This document shows, piece after piece, positions 33,927 to 43,921 of a stretch of 64,000 bases of DNA. A model generated the notes under the pieces. The model was not told the origin of the DNA and searched no databases. It saw only the letters and a program-made list of their open reading frames with translations. Position numbers and translations under genes: made by a program. Source of the DNA: an uncultured Dehalococcoidia bacterium (GTDB lineage Bacteria; Chloroflexota; Dehalococcoidia; Lucifugimonadales; GCA-2712585); NCBI GenBank assembly GCA_958295715.1, contig OY282371.1:2031697-2095696 (forward strand), written 5' to 3'. Each line of letters starts with the position of its first letter. Within the stretch, counting starts at the first letter, position 1.

Positions 33927-34811
33927 CGGGCTAAGCTCCTATCTTAACACTTCCCCCGCGTTGAGTTCCCCAATCTGGGCGGCGCGGCTTCCGGATTCCC
34001 GCTTACACGGGAAGGGCGCGTCCGCCAGCCGCCTTCCCCCTTTCGCCTCTCCTCCCGTCATTCCCGCTTCCCCCTTCCGTCATTCCCGCGCAGGCGGGAA
34101 TCCATCTTCTCCCCTCTGTTACGCCAAGGGAACCGCATAACGGCGCGCAGCGCCGGTAAGAGCTAGTCCCGGTATGGCCAGGCGCCTGAAGCCCCCGCTC
34201 GCCAGAGAGAAAGGACAGGTGGCGCCCACCAGAAACGCCCCTGCCGGTGGCCGCCCTCCCTTTCCGTCATTCCCGCGCAGGCGGGAATCCAGGAAGGCCC
34301 AACCCAAAACGGCCAATGTGTCGCTCTCACGCCCCCGGCCCAATCCAGAGTTCTGTCAAAGGAGGACGATGGCGTTAGAAGAGAACCGGAGAAGATGGAT
34401 TCCCGCCTGCGCGGGAATGACGGCGGCTGGCGGGCCGGAATCGGGAAGCGCCCAATGCAGAACCAACGCTCCGCAAAACAAAATGGGCGCACGCGCCCTT
34501 CCCGCCTGCGCGGGAATGACGAATAAGAGGGGGAGGCGGTGAGTGTCGCGGGACGGCGGCTGGCGGGCCGGAATCGGGAAGCGCCCAATGCAGAACCAAC
34601 GCTCCGCAAAACAAAAATGGGCGCGCGCGCCCTTCCCGCCTACGCGGGAATGACGGCGGCTGGCGGGCCGGAATGACGGCGCGGTGGGTGTCGCGGAACG
34701 GATGGCGGCGCGGGCCATCAAGGCCGCCCCCCATCCCGCCGGCGCTGGCATTAGGAGATAGCCTATGTCATAATCACAACGCCCAATCCCTTCCAACCAG
34801 GAGACCAGCCA
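33927..34811. repeat. Large repeat-rich intergenic region with duplicated composite repeat
   Basis: 885 bp without a convincing gene. dRS3-like palindromes lie at 34082-34101, 34269-34288, 34399-34418 and inside two composite copies at about 34450-34518 and 34583-34652. Those two copies belong to a roughly 100-bp direct repeat (from about 34422 and 34556) that also includes the phrase GGCGGGCCGGAATCGGGAAG. At the right end TGTCATAAT (CATAAT at 34769-34774) is a candidate extended -10 for the ggt gene. Confidence 0.75.
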
Positions 34812-36407
34812 GTGCTGTTCAACTCCCGCCGCTCCCCGGCCCTCGCGCGCCGTGGGATGGTAGCCACCAGCCAGCCCTTGGCTGCCGTGGCCGGCCTTCA
34901 AACCCTGATGAAGGGCGGCAACGCCGTGGACGCCGCCGTCTGCGCCGCCGCGACGCTGAACGTGGTGGAACCCGCCTCCACCGGCATAGGCGGCGACCTG
35001 TTCGCCCTGGTCTGGGATGCCAAAACCAAGCAGGTCCGCGCCCTCAACGCCAGCGGCCGCGCCCCCGCCGCGGCATCGGTAGACGAACTCGCCGCCCAGG
35101 GCCTCACCCATATACCCGACACCTCTCCCTACGCCGTCACCGTGCCGGGGACCGTGGACGGCTGGCAAACCCTGCTGGACGCCTGCGGCTCGACGTCGCT
35201 TTCGGAGGCCCTGGCCCCCGCCATCCGGTACGCCGAGGAGGGCTATCCGGTCTCCCCCGTAATCGCCGCCGGATTCGCCGCCGGTCTCCCCAAGCTGACG
35301 CGGTTCCCTTCAGGAAAAGAGCTGCTTCTCAACGGAGAGGCCCCCAGAACCGGGCAGATAATGCGCGCGCCCGAGCTGGCCCGTTCCCTCCGCGACGTCG
35401 CCGAGGGCGGGCGGGAAGCCTTCTACCACGGCCCCCTGGCGCAAAGGATATCCGACTACGTTCAGGAACGGGGCGGCTGGCTCACGACCCAGGACTTTGC
35501 GAGCCACGCCTCCACCTGGGACACCCCCATAAGCGCCCGGTACAGGGGCGTGACCTGTTGGGAGTGCCCGCCCAACGGCCAAGGCATCAACGCGCTGATG
35601 GCCCTCAACATAGCCGAGGGGTTCGACCTCAACTCTATGGGCTTTCAGACCACCGCCACCTACCACCACCTCATCGAGTCGATGCGCCTGGCATTCGCCG
35701 ACGGCTTCCGTTGGGTGAACGACCCTTCCCATATCCCCGTGCCCGTGGAGCGGCTGCTGTCCAAGTCCCACGCCGACGAGCGGCGTTCCCTCATCTCCCC
35801 CCACCAGGCCATGACGCAAGCGACCTCCGATCCCATCCCGGCCCACTCCGACACGGTGTACGTCACCTGCATAGACGGCGAGGGCAACGCCTGCTCTCTC
35901 ATAAACAGCCTATTCCACGGCTTCGGGACCGGGTTGGTGGTTCCCAAAACCGGGATAGCCCTGCACAACCGCGGCTCCAACTTCTCCATGGACCCCAACC
36001 ATCCCAACGTCCTGGCCCCGGGCAAGCGGCCCTTCCACACCATCATTCCGGGCCTTGCCACGAGGGATGGCGAGTTGTGGCTGAGCTACGGCGTCATGGG
36101 CGGTTTCCAGCAGGCCCAAGGGCATCTCCAAGTCATGGTCAACATGGTGGACTTCGGCCTGGACCCCCAGGCGGCCCTCGACGCGCGGCGCTTCAACGTG
36201 AATCTCGACGAGACCACCAGCCTTGAGCAGGACGTTCCTATGGAAGTTATTGAGGGACTGCGAAGCCTCGGCCATTCTATAACCCCGGACAGCGGACGGC
36301 CCGGCCTCCTCTTTGGCGGCGGGCAGATAATCCAGCGAGACCCCGCCACCGGAGCGCTGACGGCGGGTTCGGACCCCAGAAAAGACGGGTGCGCCGTGGG
36401 CTGGTAG
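34812..36407 (+). CDS. ggt: Gamma-glutamyltransferase family protein
   Basis: 531 aa Ntn-hydrolase made as a precursor that self-cleaves before a Thr. The predicted nucleophile is in HSDTVYVTCID (about residue 346). Upstream motifs are GGNAVDAAVCAAATLNVVEP and STGIGGDLF; downstream is NRGSNF and a family-like C-terminal GGGQIIQ. No signal peptide is obvious, so a cytoplasmic acylase-like role is possible. GTG is the start, with AGGAG upstream. The SDR gene follows after 36 bp. Confidence 0.92.
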   Translation: MLFNSRRSPALARRGMVATSQPLAAVAGLQTLMKGGNAVDAAVCAAATLNVVEPASTGIGGDLFALVWDAKTKQVRALNASGRAPAAASVDELAAQGLTHIPDTSPYAVTVPGTVDGWQTLLDACGSTSLSEALAPAIRYAEEGYPVSPVIAAGFAAGLPKLTRFPSGKELLLNGEAPRTGQIMRAPELARSLRDVAEGGREAFYHGPLAQRISDYVQERGGWLTTQDFASHASTWDTPISARYRGVTCWECPPNGQGINALMALNIAEGFDLNSMGFQTTATYHHLIESMRLAFADGFRWVNDPSHIPVPVERLLSKSHADERRSLISPHQAMTQATSDPIPAHSDTVYVTCIDGEGNACSLINSLFHGFGTGLVVPKTGIALHNRGSNFSMDPNHPNVLAPGKRPFHTIIPGLATRDGELWLSYGVMGGFQQAQGHLQVMVNMVDFGLDPQAALDARRFNVNLDETTSLEQDVPMEVIEGLRSLGHSITPDSGRPGLLFGGGQIIQRDPATGALTAGSDPRKDGCAVGW

Positions 36408-36443
36408 CTTGCGCCCACGGACAGCAACAGCAAAGGAGGAGTC

Positions 36444-37100
36444 ATGTCCCTTAAAGGCAAGGTAGCCCTCATAACCGGAGCGAGCCAGCTTCCCGGCAGC
36501 GCCGTGGCCGTCGCCCTGGCCAGGGAGGGGGTCAAGGTGGCCGTGGAAGGCGCCGCCGGCGTTCAGGAGCGCGTTCTCAGAACCGTTGAGACCTTTGGCG
36601 GCGACGCCCTCCCGGTGCGAGGCGACGTGGTCAACGAGTCCGACATAAATCACATCCTGTCCAACGTGGAAGCCATCCTCGGCCCCGTGGACATCCTGGT
36701 CAACGCATCCGGCGCGCCCCTCAGCAAACCCGTTGAGGACACCTCTGCCGAGGAGTGGGACAAGACGGTCAACAGCCGGGCGAGGGCCGCCTTCCTCTGC
36801 GCCAGGGCCGTCGTTCCGGGCATGAAGGAGCGAAAGGACGGCCGCGTTATCTCCATAGGCTCCGCTCAGACCCTCGCCGGAGCGTCAAACCGAACGGCCC
36901 TCTCAGCCTCCGAACACGCCCTGGGGGGATTCAGCCACGCCTTGGCCCAAGAGCTCACCGGCTCCGGTGTGCGGGTGTCGATGCTCATCCCCGTTGGCCC
37001 GGTGGACGAGGCCGGCGGCATTCATCCCGACCAGGTGGCTGATGGCGTGGTCCACCTCGCCGGGCAGACGACCTCCGCCGTCCTCGTGCTCATGCCCTAA
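36444..37100 (+). CDS. SDR family protein lacking catalytic residues
   Basis: 218 aa Rossmann-fold short-chain dehydrogenase-like protein. The N-terminal motif is TGASQLPGS instead of TGxxxGIG. The conserved NASG motif (VNASGAP) and ISIGS with the catalytic-type Ser remain. The YxxxK motif is replaced by LSASEH, so both the active Tyr and Lys are missing. It is probably not an active oxidoreductase, or uses different chemistry. AGGAGG precedes the ATG, and it follows ggt closely. Confidence 0.85.
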   Translation: MSLKGKVALITGASQLPGSAVAVALAREGVKVAVEGAAGVQERVLRTVETFGGDALPVRGDVVNESDINHILSNVEAILGPVDILVNASGAPLSKPVEDTSAEEWDKTVNSRARAAFLCARAVVPGMKERKDGRVISIGSAQTLAGASNRTALSASEHALGGFSHALAQELTGSGVRVSMLIPVGPVDEAGGIHPDQVADGVVHLAGQTTSAVLVLMP

Positions 37101-37247
37101 CCGGAAACCCTTGGCGGCTGGCAGGCGGGGCGGCGGCCGTTGATGCTCCGGCCGTGGACGGCGCTTGCACTCCGCCACGCAAAGGTGTAGATTGCTGCCG
37201 GAGCGACGCGCGATTCGACAAGAGCATTGCGTGTCGAGGGGTGAGCC

Positions 37248-37937
37248 GTGGACGGGAAGGCGCATTTCAGCAGCGAGTTCTTCGGGTTCCTCGCGGAACT
37301 GAAACTCAACAATAACCGGGAGTGGTTTCAGACCAACAGGGACAGGCACCGGGACCTCGTGCTGGATCCCCTGGTGGACTTCGTAGCCGACTTCCGGGAC
37401 TGCCTGCGGGAGATCAACCCTCACTTCGTGGCCGACCCCAAGCCCACCGGCGGGTCTATATTCCGCATATACCGGGACGTTCGCTTCTCCAAAGACAAGA
37501 GCCCGTACAAGACCCAGGCCGGCATCCACTTCCGGCACGAGATGGGGCGCGAGGTTCACGGGCCCGGCTACTACCTGCACCTCGCGCCCGGAGAGGTGTT
37601 CGCGGGAGTGGGGCTATGGCGCCCAGGCTCCGAGTCGCTGGCAAAGATACGGGACGCCATCGCAACCAACCCGGAGCGGTGGAAACGGGCGGTATCGAGG
37701 GGCGAATTCGCCGCCGCCTACAACATGGAGGGCGACTCACTCAAGCGGGCGCCCAAGGGCTACGACCCGGAGCATCCCATGATCGAGGACCTGAAGCGGA
37801 AGGACTTCGTCGCCGCGGTCCAGTTCACCGAGGAGGACGCCTGCGCGGCGGACTTCATCAACGCTTACGCGGACTCGTGCCGCAGGGCCGCGCCGTTCAT
37901 GGAGTTTCTGACCACCGCCGTGGGCCTGAGTTGGTAG
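37248..37937 (+). CDS. DUF2461 (TIGR02453) family protein
   Basis: 229 aa. The family pattern is clear: FFGFLAELKLNNNREWFQTN at the N-terminus, IFRIYRDVRFSKDKSPYKTQ in the middle, then GPGYYLHLAPGEVFAGVGLW. Function is unknown across bacteria and fungi; no cofactor motif is evident. GTG 37248 follows GAGGGG. It stands alone, convergent with the lipoprotein gene. Confidence 0.9.
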   Translation: MDGKAHFSSEFFGFLAELKLNNNREWFQTNRDRHRDLVLDPLVDFVADFRDCLREINPHFVADPKPTGGSIFRIYRDVRFSKDKSPYKTQAGIHFRHEMGREVHGPGYYLHLAPGEVFAGVGLWRPGSESLAKIRDAIATNPERWKRAVSRGEFAAAYNMEGDSLKRAPKGYDPEHPMIEDLKRKDFVAAVQFTEEDACAADFINAYADSCRRAAPFMEFLTTAVGLSW

Positions 37938-37969
37938 GAATCAGCCGCCCCCCTCGAACCCCCTCCCAC

Positions 37970-38050
37970 GCCAGCCCATGCGAGTTGCGGATGCCGGTGG
38001 CCACTACCTCCGATTCCCCGTTCCGATTTCAACGGGGACGATCTTGGTTA
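37970..38050 (-). pseudogene. Duplicated fragment of the neighbouring sugar-dehydrogenase-like gene
   Basis: About 80 bp closely matching the inside of the adjacent gene (about 38586-38670), covering the [18 protein letters not shown]-coding part on the minus strand. One G is missing relative to the intact copy, and no full frame remains. It is either a remnant of a tandem paralogue or a partial duplication. Confidence 0.7.
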
Positions 38051-38059
38051 TGCGCCGGG

Positions 38060-39589
38060 CTAGGGGGGCGGGGCGGCGGCCTCGCAATTGACCGAGTAGA
38101 GGTTGCGGCTGTTCCGGGATTCCTCGTCGCAGTACTTCGTGGAACGGCTCAAGAAGTAGACCCCGCTCGTGTCGCTCAGCAGGGCTATGCGACCGTCGGG
38201 CATAAGCGTTAGGTCTCGGACGCGGTAGCCGAGTCCTATCCTCTCGACATACTGCACGTCCGTCCCGTGACGACGGACTCGGAGGAGAGATTGACCGGCC
38301 AGGGAGCCGATAAGCAGGTCGTCTTTCCACATGGGGAACAGCCCCTCGTCGTTGATGGCGATGGCGGTCACGGCCGTAGTTGCGATCCAGGCGAAGGCCG
38401 GCCGCTCAAAGCCATCGTGCCGGCCTATGTCTTCGTCATCGACCCGCAGGAGAGGCACAAAGCGGGAGCGAACGCCGTAGGACGCGTAGGGCCAGCCGTA
38501 ATCGGCTCCCTCCCGCAATAGGTTGATTTCGTCGCCGCCTTTCGGCCCGTGGTCCGTCGCCCACAAATTGCCCTCCGCGTCCCGCGCCAGCCCCTGTGAG
38601 TTGCGGATGCCGGTGGCCACTACCTCCGATTCCCCCGTTTCGATGTCAATACGAAGGAGCTTGCCTATGTGCAGGTCAGGAGGTATGGCGCGTTGTCCCC
38701 ACGTATGGTTGCCGATAGTCACGAGGAGCCGCCCTTCTCCATCCGCGAGCATCTTCCCGCCGGCGTTCTGCCATCCGTCAGCTCGTTCCAAACATGGCTC
38801 CGCATCGAATATCGTTCTCCAATCCGGCAGGACCCTCAACCCCTCTTCTTCTCTAACCAGCGTCGTGGAGGACAGCCTGAACCGGACGCATTCGCCAGTG
38901 AAATAGTGATGGGTGACGAATAGCGTATACCCTTCCGCGGTCTCTTCCAGCAGGATATCGGCGACGCGAAATGGGAACGGGTCGAAATCGGGACTCTCGC
39001 TGACTGGGCTTGATAGAAACCTCTCGTAATTCATAAGGACCTGACCGTCGAGATATTCCACGCTCCCGTCCCGGAAGACCAGGGCGAACCGTCCCTTCGG
39101 CGTAACGACGAGCAGGTCATCCCCCACGCTTTCAATGGCTCCCCCTTGCCCGTCGAAACTTTCGAGTTCCACGCGCTCGCTCTCGAGGGCGTACAGATGC
39201 GTGTAGAGAAGGGGGTCCGGCTCCGGGGTGGCCGTGGGGGTGGGGGTGGAAGTTAGCGTTGGCGTGGGGGTAGCCGTGGGGGTGGAAGTTAGCGTCGGCG
39301 TGGGGGTGGCCGTGGGGGTGGAAGTTAGCGTCGGCGTGGGAGTGGCTGTGGGGGTGGAAGTTAGCGTCGGCGTGGGGGTGGCCGTGGGAGTGGAAGTTAG
39401 CGTTGGCGTGGGGGTGGCCGTGGGGGTGGAAGTTAGCGTCGGCGTGGGGGTGGCTGTGGGGGTGGAAGTTAGCGTTGGCGTGGGAATTGGCGGAGGCGTC
39501 GACGTAGGAGCGTTAGAGCAGGCGGCCGCAAGGGCCCCAAGAACGACTAGGGCAATGAGCCACCATGCGGGGGACGGACGCGCGACAAT
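38060..39589 (-). CDS. Sugar-dehydrogenase-like (GSDH beta-propeller) lipoprotein with Pro/Thr repeat linker; start unclear
   Basis: The C-terminal 370 aa resemble soluble aldose/glucose-sorbosone dehydrogenases: [35 protein letters not shown] and [17 protein letters not shown]. The same frame continues upstream of GTG 39172 through a linker of repeated [12 protein letters not shown] units to a lipoprotein signal, [18 protein letters not shown], with lipobox Cys at 39518-39520. It should therefore be membrane-anchored outside the cytoplasm. No ATG, GTG or TTG lies in frame between this signal and the stop at 39632-39634. ATT 39587-39589 is the placeholder start; a frameshift at the C-run near 39620-39628 is the alternative. 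Confidence 0.75.
   Translation of the reverse strand: MVARPSPAWWLIALVVLGALAAACSNAPTSTPPPIPTPTLTSTPTATPTPTLTSTPTATPTPTLTSTPTATPTPTLTSTPTATPTPTLTSTPTATPTPTLTSTPTATPTPTLTSTPTPTATPEPDPLLYTHLYALESERVELESFDGQGGAIESVGDDLLVVTPKGRFALVFRDGSVEYLDGQVLMNYERFLSSPVSESPDFDPFPFRVADILLEETAEGYTLFVTHHYFTGECVRFRLSSTTLVREEEGLRVLPDWRTIFDAEPCLERADGWQNAGGKMLADGEGRLLVTIGNHTWGQRAIPPDLHIGKLLRIDIETGESEVVATGIRNSQGLARDAEGNLWATDHGPKGGDEINLLREGADYGWPYASYGVRSRFVPLLRVDDEDIGRHDGFERPAFAWIATTAVTAIAINDEGLFPMWKDDLLIGSLAGQSLLRVRRHGTDVQYVERIGLGYRVRDLTLMPDGRIALLSDTSGVYFLSRSTKYCDEESRNSRNLYSVNCEAAAPPP
39228..39490 (-). repeat. 36-bp minisatellite encoding a Pro/Thr linker
   Basis: About seven near-identical 36-bp units. On the minus strand each encodes [12 protein letters not shown] in frame with the lipoprotein. 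Copy number probably varies between strains, changing linker length. Confidence 0.85.
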
Positions 39590-39791
39590 GAAACGCGGCG
39601 CGCGTTCAAGGGGCCTGTACCCCCCCCCGTACCTATGTTCTTATCGCGCGCAATCAGGACGCGCCAGAGGTTGCCGAGGGTAGAGGAGCCGTGATATCGC
39701 GTCATGCCCTACGTTTCGGTCTGCTGGCGTCCATGCTGCTGTGCGCTGCCCTCCTCGCGGCCCGGCGGCGGCGGCCGTATGCCCTTCCTGG

Positions 39792-39877
39792 TGGTGGGGA
39801 AGGGGAGACTCGAACTCCCACGCCTTTGGGGCACATGATCCTAAGTCATGCTCGTCTACCAGTTCCGACACTTCCCC
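39792..39877 (-). tRNA. tRNA-Leu (anticodon TAG)
   Basis: 86 nt with CCA encoded. The acceptor GGGGAAG pairs with CTTCCCC. The anticodon stem CATGA/TCATG encloses loop CTTAGGA, anticodon TAG. A long variable arm typical of tRNA-Leu and a TTCGAGT T-loop are present. Confidence 0.95.
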
Positions 39878-40078
39878 GCCGTGAAAGCCTGGGCCAACCC
39901 ACTCCGCGGCCCCGCGCGTGGCGTACTACTGTACCATGGCCACAAGAAGCTTGTCTAAGCGGGAGGACGGCCACGCCATCCAGCCAAGTCCCCCGCTATT
40001 GACATTGCGAAGGCCGCCGCATACGCTTCAGACGCGGCCTGCCCCATAGCCGCGCCACCCACACAAGGGAGGGACACG

Positions 40079-41503
40079 ATGGACGACAGACAACTGGCCT
40101 TTACCCCCGCCTGGAAGCAGCGGGACATGATAGCCGCGGGGGAGATATCGCCGGTGGAGTTGACGGAACTCTACCTGCGCCGCATCGACTCCCTGAACCC
40201 CAAGCTCAACGCCTACCTCACCGTTGTTGGCGACATGGCCATGGCCGACGCCAAGGAGGCCGAGGCCGCCGCGCAGAGAGGCGATTCCCTGGCCCCCCTC
40301 CACGGAGTCCCCATATCCGTGAAAGACCTCAACGCCACCAAGGGCATCCGCACCACCAACGGCTCCCTCATATCCAAGGACTGGGTGCCCGACGAAGACG
40401 ACATCGTAACGGAGCGCATCAGAAGGTCCGGCGCGATAATACTGGGCAAGACCAACACCCCTGAGTTCGGGCACAAAGGCTCTACGGAGAACCGCCTGGG
40501 CGAGCCGTGCCGCAACCCGTGGGACCTCACCCGGACCCCGGGCGGCTCCAGCGGCGGCGCGGCGGCCGGGCAGGTGGCCGGCCTCTCCGCCCTGTCCCAG
40601 GGCAGCGACGGCGGCGGCTCCATACGCATCCCGGCCTCCTTCTGCGGCCTCTACGGGATAAAGTCCAGCCAGGGCAGGGTTCCCGCCATCGCGACTCTCC
40701 CCGGCGGCTGGGGCCAGTTGGGGCAAAACGGCCCCATCACGGCCAACGTCAAAGACTCGGCCATCCTCCTACAGGCCCTATCGGGGCCCGACGACCGGGA
40801 CCCGTCGTGCATCCGCAGCCAGCCGCCGGACTTCTCAGCCGGCCTGGGCCTCGGCGTTAAGGGACTGCGCATCGGGTGGACGCCGGACTTCGGCTCAATC
40901 GCCGTGGACCACGAGGTCCGCGACGCCTGCGAAGCGGCTGCCATGTCCTTCCAAGACCTGGGGGCCCACGTTGAGGCCGCCGACGTGCATATCGACATCG
41001 ACGACGCCATCAACCTTATGGAAACCATCTTCTGGTCCGACCGCACGGCCAACTCCGGGCACCTCCTCCCCGACCACGCCGACGACATGACCCCAACCTT
41101 CCGGGGGCCACTGGAGAAGGCCATGGACTGGAACGTTCAAAGGCTGGCCTTCGCCCTGCGGCGGCTGGAGTGGCACCGGTTCCGCATGGCCCGGATCTTC
41201 GACAAGTACGACCTGCTGCTGAGCCCGACCATGTCGGTGCCGGCCTTCACCATCGGGCAGCTTCCGGAGGTCATCGGCGGGAAGAAGGTCAACAACGTCA
41301 TATGGGGCTTCAACCCCTTCAACTTCCTCATCAACATGAGCCGCCAAACGGCGGCCAGCATCCCCTGCGGCTTCACCCGGAACGGCCTCCCCATCGGTCT
41401 GCACATGATCGGGGCCTTTGGGCAGGAATCCCTGGTCCTGCAAGCCTCGGCGGCCTACGAAGAGGCCCACCCCTGGGCAGAGAAGCATCCCCCCGTCTCC
41501 TAG
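40079..41503 (+). CDS. Amidase (amidase signature family)
   Basis: 474 aa Ser-cisSer-Lys amidohydrolase. The catalytic Lys is in PISVKDLNATKG. The Gly/Ser-rich signature TPGGSSGGAAAGQVAGL is followed by QGSDGGGSIRIPASFCGLYG, which carries the catalytic serines. GatA relatives share this fold, but no gatB or gatC is present, and the C-terminal half differs, so a catabolic amidase is likelier. GGGAGGG precedes the ATG. The GMC oxidoreductase follows after 18 bp. Confidence 0.92.
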   Translation: MDDRQLAFTPAWKQRDMIAAGEISPVELTELYLRRIDSLNPKLNAYLTVVGDMAMADAKEAEAAAQRGDSLAPLHGVPISVKDLNATKGIRTTNGSLISKDWVPDEDDIVTERIRRSGAIILGKTNTPEFGHKGSTENRLGEPCRNPWDLTRTPGGSSGGAAAGQVAGLSALSQGSDGGGSIRIPASFCGLYGIKSSQGRVPAIATLPGGWGQLGQNGPITANVKDSAILLQALSGPDDRDPSCIRSQPPDFSAGLGLGVKGLRIGWTPDFGSIAVDHEVRDACEAAAMSFQDLGAHVEAADVHIDIDDAINLMETIFWSDRTANSGHLLPDHADDMTPTFRGPLEKAMDWNVQRLAFALRRLEWHRFRMARIFDKYDLLLSPTMSVPAFTIGQLPEVIGGKKVNNVIWGFNPFNFLINMSRQTAASIPCGFTRNGLPIGLHMIGAFGQESLVLQASAAYEEAHPWAEKHPPVS

Positions 41504-41521
41504 AGGCCCGGAGCGTCGCCA

Positions 41522-43060
41522 ATGACTGACACCAACCACCGCTACGACGTAATCATAGTTGGCGCGGGGTCAGCGGGCGCGCCTTTGGCCACCCGACTCT
41601 CCGCCGACCCCGGCCTGTCGGTCCTTCTGCTGGAGGAAGGCCCCGACTACCCAACCCTGCGCCTCACCCCCGAGGAGGTGCAGAGGCATCAGACGCGAGG
41701 GACGCCGGAGATATCCAGCCGCCACCGGCGGGACTTCCCCGTCCGCATCAACGGCCACCAGGAACGAGACAAGCTGATGCACCGGGGCCACGTGGTGGGA
41801 GGCACCAGCGCCATCAACGGGGCATTCTTCCTCCGCGGCCTCCCCGAGGACTTCGATGAGTGGGCGGCCTTGGGCAACGACCAGTGGTCCTACGTCAACG
41901 TGCTGCCCTACTTCCTGAAGATGGAGACCGACGCCGACTATGGCGGTGACTTCCACGGCAGCGCCGGCCCCCTTCCCATCCAACGGGCGCCCCTCGACTC
42001 CCTGCTGCCCAGCGCCAGGGCCTTTCACGCGGCGTGCGTGGACAACGGGTATCCCTACAACCCCGACATGAACCACCCCGAGGCCGCGGGGGTGGGCCTC
42101 CTCTCCCTGAACAGGCGGGACGGCGTGCGGATCAACACGGCTATCTCCTACCTCAACCCCGTCAGGGGCCGGCTGAACCTCACCGTGAGGGGCGGCGCCA
42201 CCGTCCGGCGCGTTCTCTTTGAAGGACGGCGCGCCGTGGGCGTGGAGGTGGAAAGCGGCGGCGAGGTCTTTACCCTGCGGGGCCGCCGGATAGTCCTGTG
42301 CGCCGGGGCCATCGGCTCGCCATTCCTGCTCATGCACTCCGGCGTAGGCCCCGCCGGCCATCTTGAGGAACTGGGAATCCCCCTGGTCCACCACCTGCCC
42401 GGGGTCGGCCAAAACCTGAGGAACCACCCCTCCGTCAACGTCCTCTACCGGGAGGCTGAGGGACTGGAGCGGGACTACCTCACAAACCCCATCTTCCTGC
42501 GCTACACCGCCGCCAACTCGCCCACGTCGCGAGACATGACCATCGCCGCGGACTTCCGGCCGACGGTGGACTCCGTTCCCCACACCTCCCTCAACGTTCA
42601 CGTGGAGCTGCCGGAGAGCAGGGGCGCGCTGACCCTCGCGTCGGCGGACCGGGACGTCCCGCCGAATCTCGACTACGAAATCTCCCACCCCTGGGACTTG
42701 GAGCGCTTCAGGGAGGGCGTGCGGCTGGCCGTGAGGCTGGCGGAACATCCAGCCTTTGACGGCATGTTTCAAGAACGAACGGCCCCCACGGACGCGGACC
42801 TGGCCTCCGACGAGGCCTTGGATCGGTGGCTGCTCCTGAACATGGGCGCGGCCCAGCACTCCACCGGCACGTGCAAGATGGGGCCTGGGTCGGACGCGAT
42901 GGCCGTGGTGGACCAGGGCTGCAACGTCCACGGGCTGGAGGGGCTGTCGGTGGCGGACGCGTCAATAATGCCCAACGTGGTGAGGGCCAACCCCAACGCC
43001 ACCTGCATTATGATAGGGGAACGGGTGGCCCCGTTGCTGCGGCGCGAACTGGCCGCGTGA
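41522..43060 (+). CDS. GMC family FAD-dependent oxidoreductase
   Basis: 512 aa choline-dehydrogenase-like flavoenzyme oxidising alcohols. The FAD dinucleotide motif is VIIVGAGSAGAPLATRL, and GMC signature 1 appears around RGHVVGGTSAINGAFFLRG. GAIGSPFLLMHSGVGP is signature 2. The C-terminal active-site region has QHSTGTCKMG and NPNATCIMIGER. It is likely cotranscribed with the amidase; together they might convert an amide-bearing alcohol, but that is inference. Confidence 0.93.
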   Translation: MTDTNHRYDVIIVGAGSAGAPLATRLSADPGLSVLLLEEGPDYPTLRLTPEEVQRHQTRGTPEISSRHRRDFPVRINGHQERDKLMHRGHVVGGTSAINGAFFLRGLPEDFDEWAALGNDQWSYVNVLPYFLKMETDADYGGDFHGSAGPLPIQRAPLDSLLPSARAFHAACVDNGYPYNPDMNHPEAAGVGLLSLNRRDGVRINTAISYLNPVRGRLNLTVRGGATVRRVLFEGRRAVGVEVESGGEVFTLRGRRIVLCAGAIGSPFLLMHSGVGPAGHLEELGIPLVHHLPGVGQNLRNHPSVNVLYREAEGLERDYLTNPIFLRYTAANSPTSRDMTIAADFRPTVDSVPHTSLNVHVELPESRGALTLASADRDVPPNLDYEISHPWDLERFREGVRLAVRLAEHPAFDGMFQERTAPTDADLASDEALDRWLLLNMGAAQHSTGTCKMGPGSDAMAVVDQGCNVHGLEGLSVADASIMPNVVRANPNATCIMIGERVAPLLRRELAA

Positions 43061-43087
43061 ACCGCCTCCCGCCGGTGAGGGGGAGAG

Positions 43088-43161
<74 letters not shown>

Positions 43162-43189
43162 GCGCCTAGCATTATAACACAACCGCGGC

Positions 43190-43921
43190 TCATCTCCCGT
43201 GGCTCAGCCGCCAAATAAGATGCTCCGGAAGCCCGGCGCGGCGCATCCTCTCCTGGGTAACCGGCACGTTATAGGCCGCCCGGTGACGGGTAACCGCGCC
43301 CTCGTCGCTGTCGTAAAGGGCGTAGCTAGCCCTGGCGTCACCGTCGCGGGGCTGCCCCACGCTGCCGGGGTTGATAATCATCCTGGACGCGCCCAGACTC
43401 ACGGATTCGTTCTCGGCAAAGGGGGCGAACTCCGCCACGCCGTCCCTCTCCCGGCAAAGGAAGGGCAGGTGGGAGTGTCCCACAAGGCAGTAGGGCGTAG
43501 TGAGCCGGCTGAATGTGTTCAGGGCCGAGTCACGGTTGACCAGATACTCCCAGACCGGGTCCCGCAAGCTGCCGTGGGCCAGGGTAAAGTCGCCCTGCCT
43601 CTCCACCAAGGCCAGACCGGCCAGGAACCGGACGTGGTCCCGCTTCAGCCGCGCCGCCGTCCACAGGGCCGCCTGAGCGGCGCGGTCGTTGAACTGCTCC
43701 ACGCCAATTCTGCCCACGGCGGCCCAGTCGTGGTTGCCCGCGACGCAGACCAACTCCTGCCGGCTGAGAAGGTCGATGCAGCCCTCCGGGTCGGGGCCGT
43801 ACCCCACCACGTCTCCAAGGCACCACACCGCGTCGAAGCCGCCCCGCGCGGCGGCGTCATCCATGACACGTTGGAGGGCCTCCAGGTTGGAGTGAACGTC
43901 GGAAATTATAAGCGCGCGCAT
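43190..43921 (-). CDS. Calcineurin-like metallophosphoesterase
   Basis: 243 aa. Metal motifs are ISDVHSNLEAL, LGDVVGYGPDPEGC, AGNHDWA, HGSLRDPVW and VGHSHLPF, as in the YfcE/MJ0936-like group with an inserted helical part. It is probably a phosphodiesterase or phosphatase of unknown substrate. It starts at ATG 43921. Confidence 0.88.
   Translation of the reverse strand: MRALIISDVHSNLEALQRVMDDAAARGGFDAVWCLGDVVGYGPDPEGCIDLLSRQELVCVAGNHDWAAVGRIGVEQFNDRAAQAALWTAARLKRDHVRFLAGLALVERQGDFTLAHGSLRDPVWEYLVNRDSALNTFSRLTTPYCLVGHSHLPFLCRERDGVAEFAPFAENESVSLGASRMIINPGSVGQPRDGDARASYALYDSDEGAVTRHRAAYNVPVTQERMRRAGLPEHLIWRLSHGR

Noticed and set aside
39228-39683. Plus-strand Val/Gly repeat protein
   Set aside because: The same DNA encodes the Pro/Thr linker of the lipoprotein in the minus-strand frame joined to a real domain and signal peptide.
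39691-40002. 103-codon plus-strand ORF
   Set aside because: It lies across the tRNA-Leu gene.
41570-42931. 453-codon minus-strand frame over the GMC oxidoreductase
   Set aside because: Antisense to a gene with all catalytic motifs; no start signal or family motifs.
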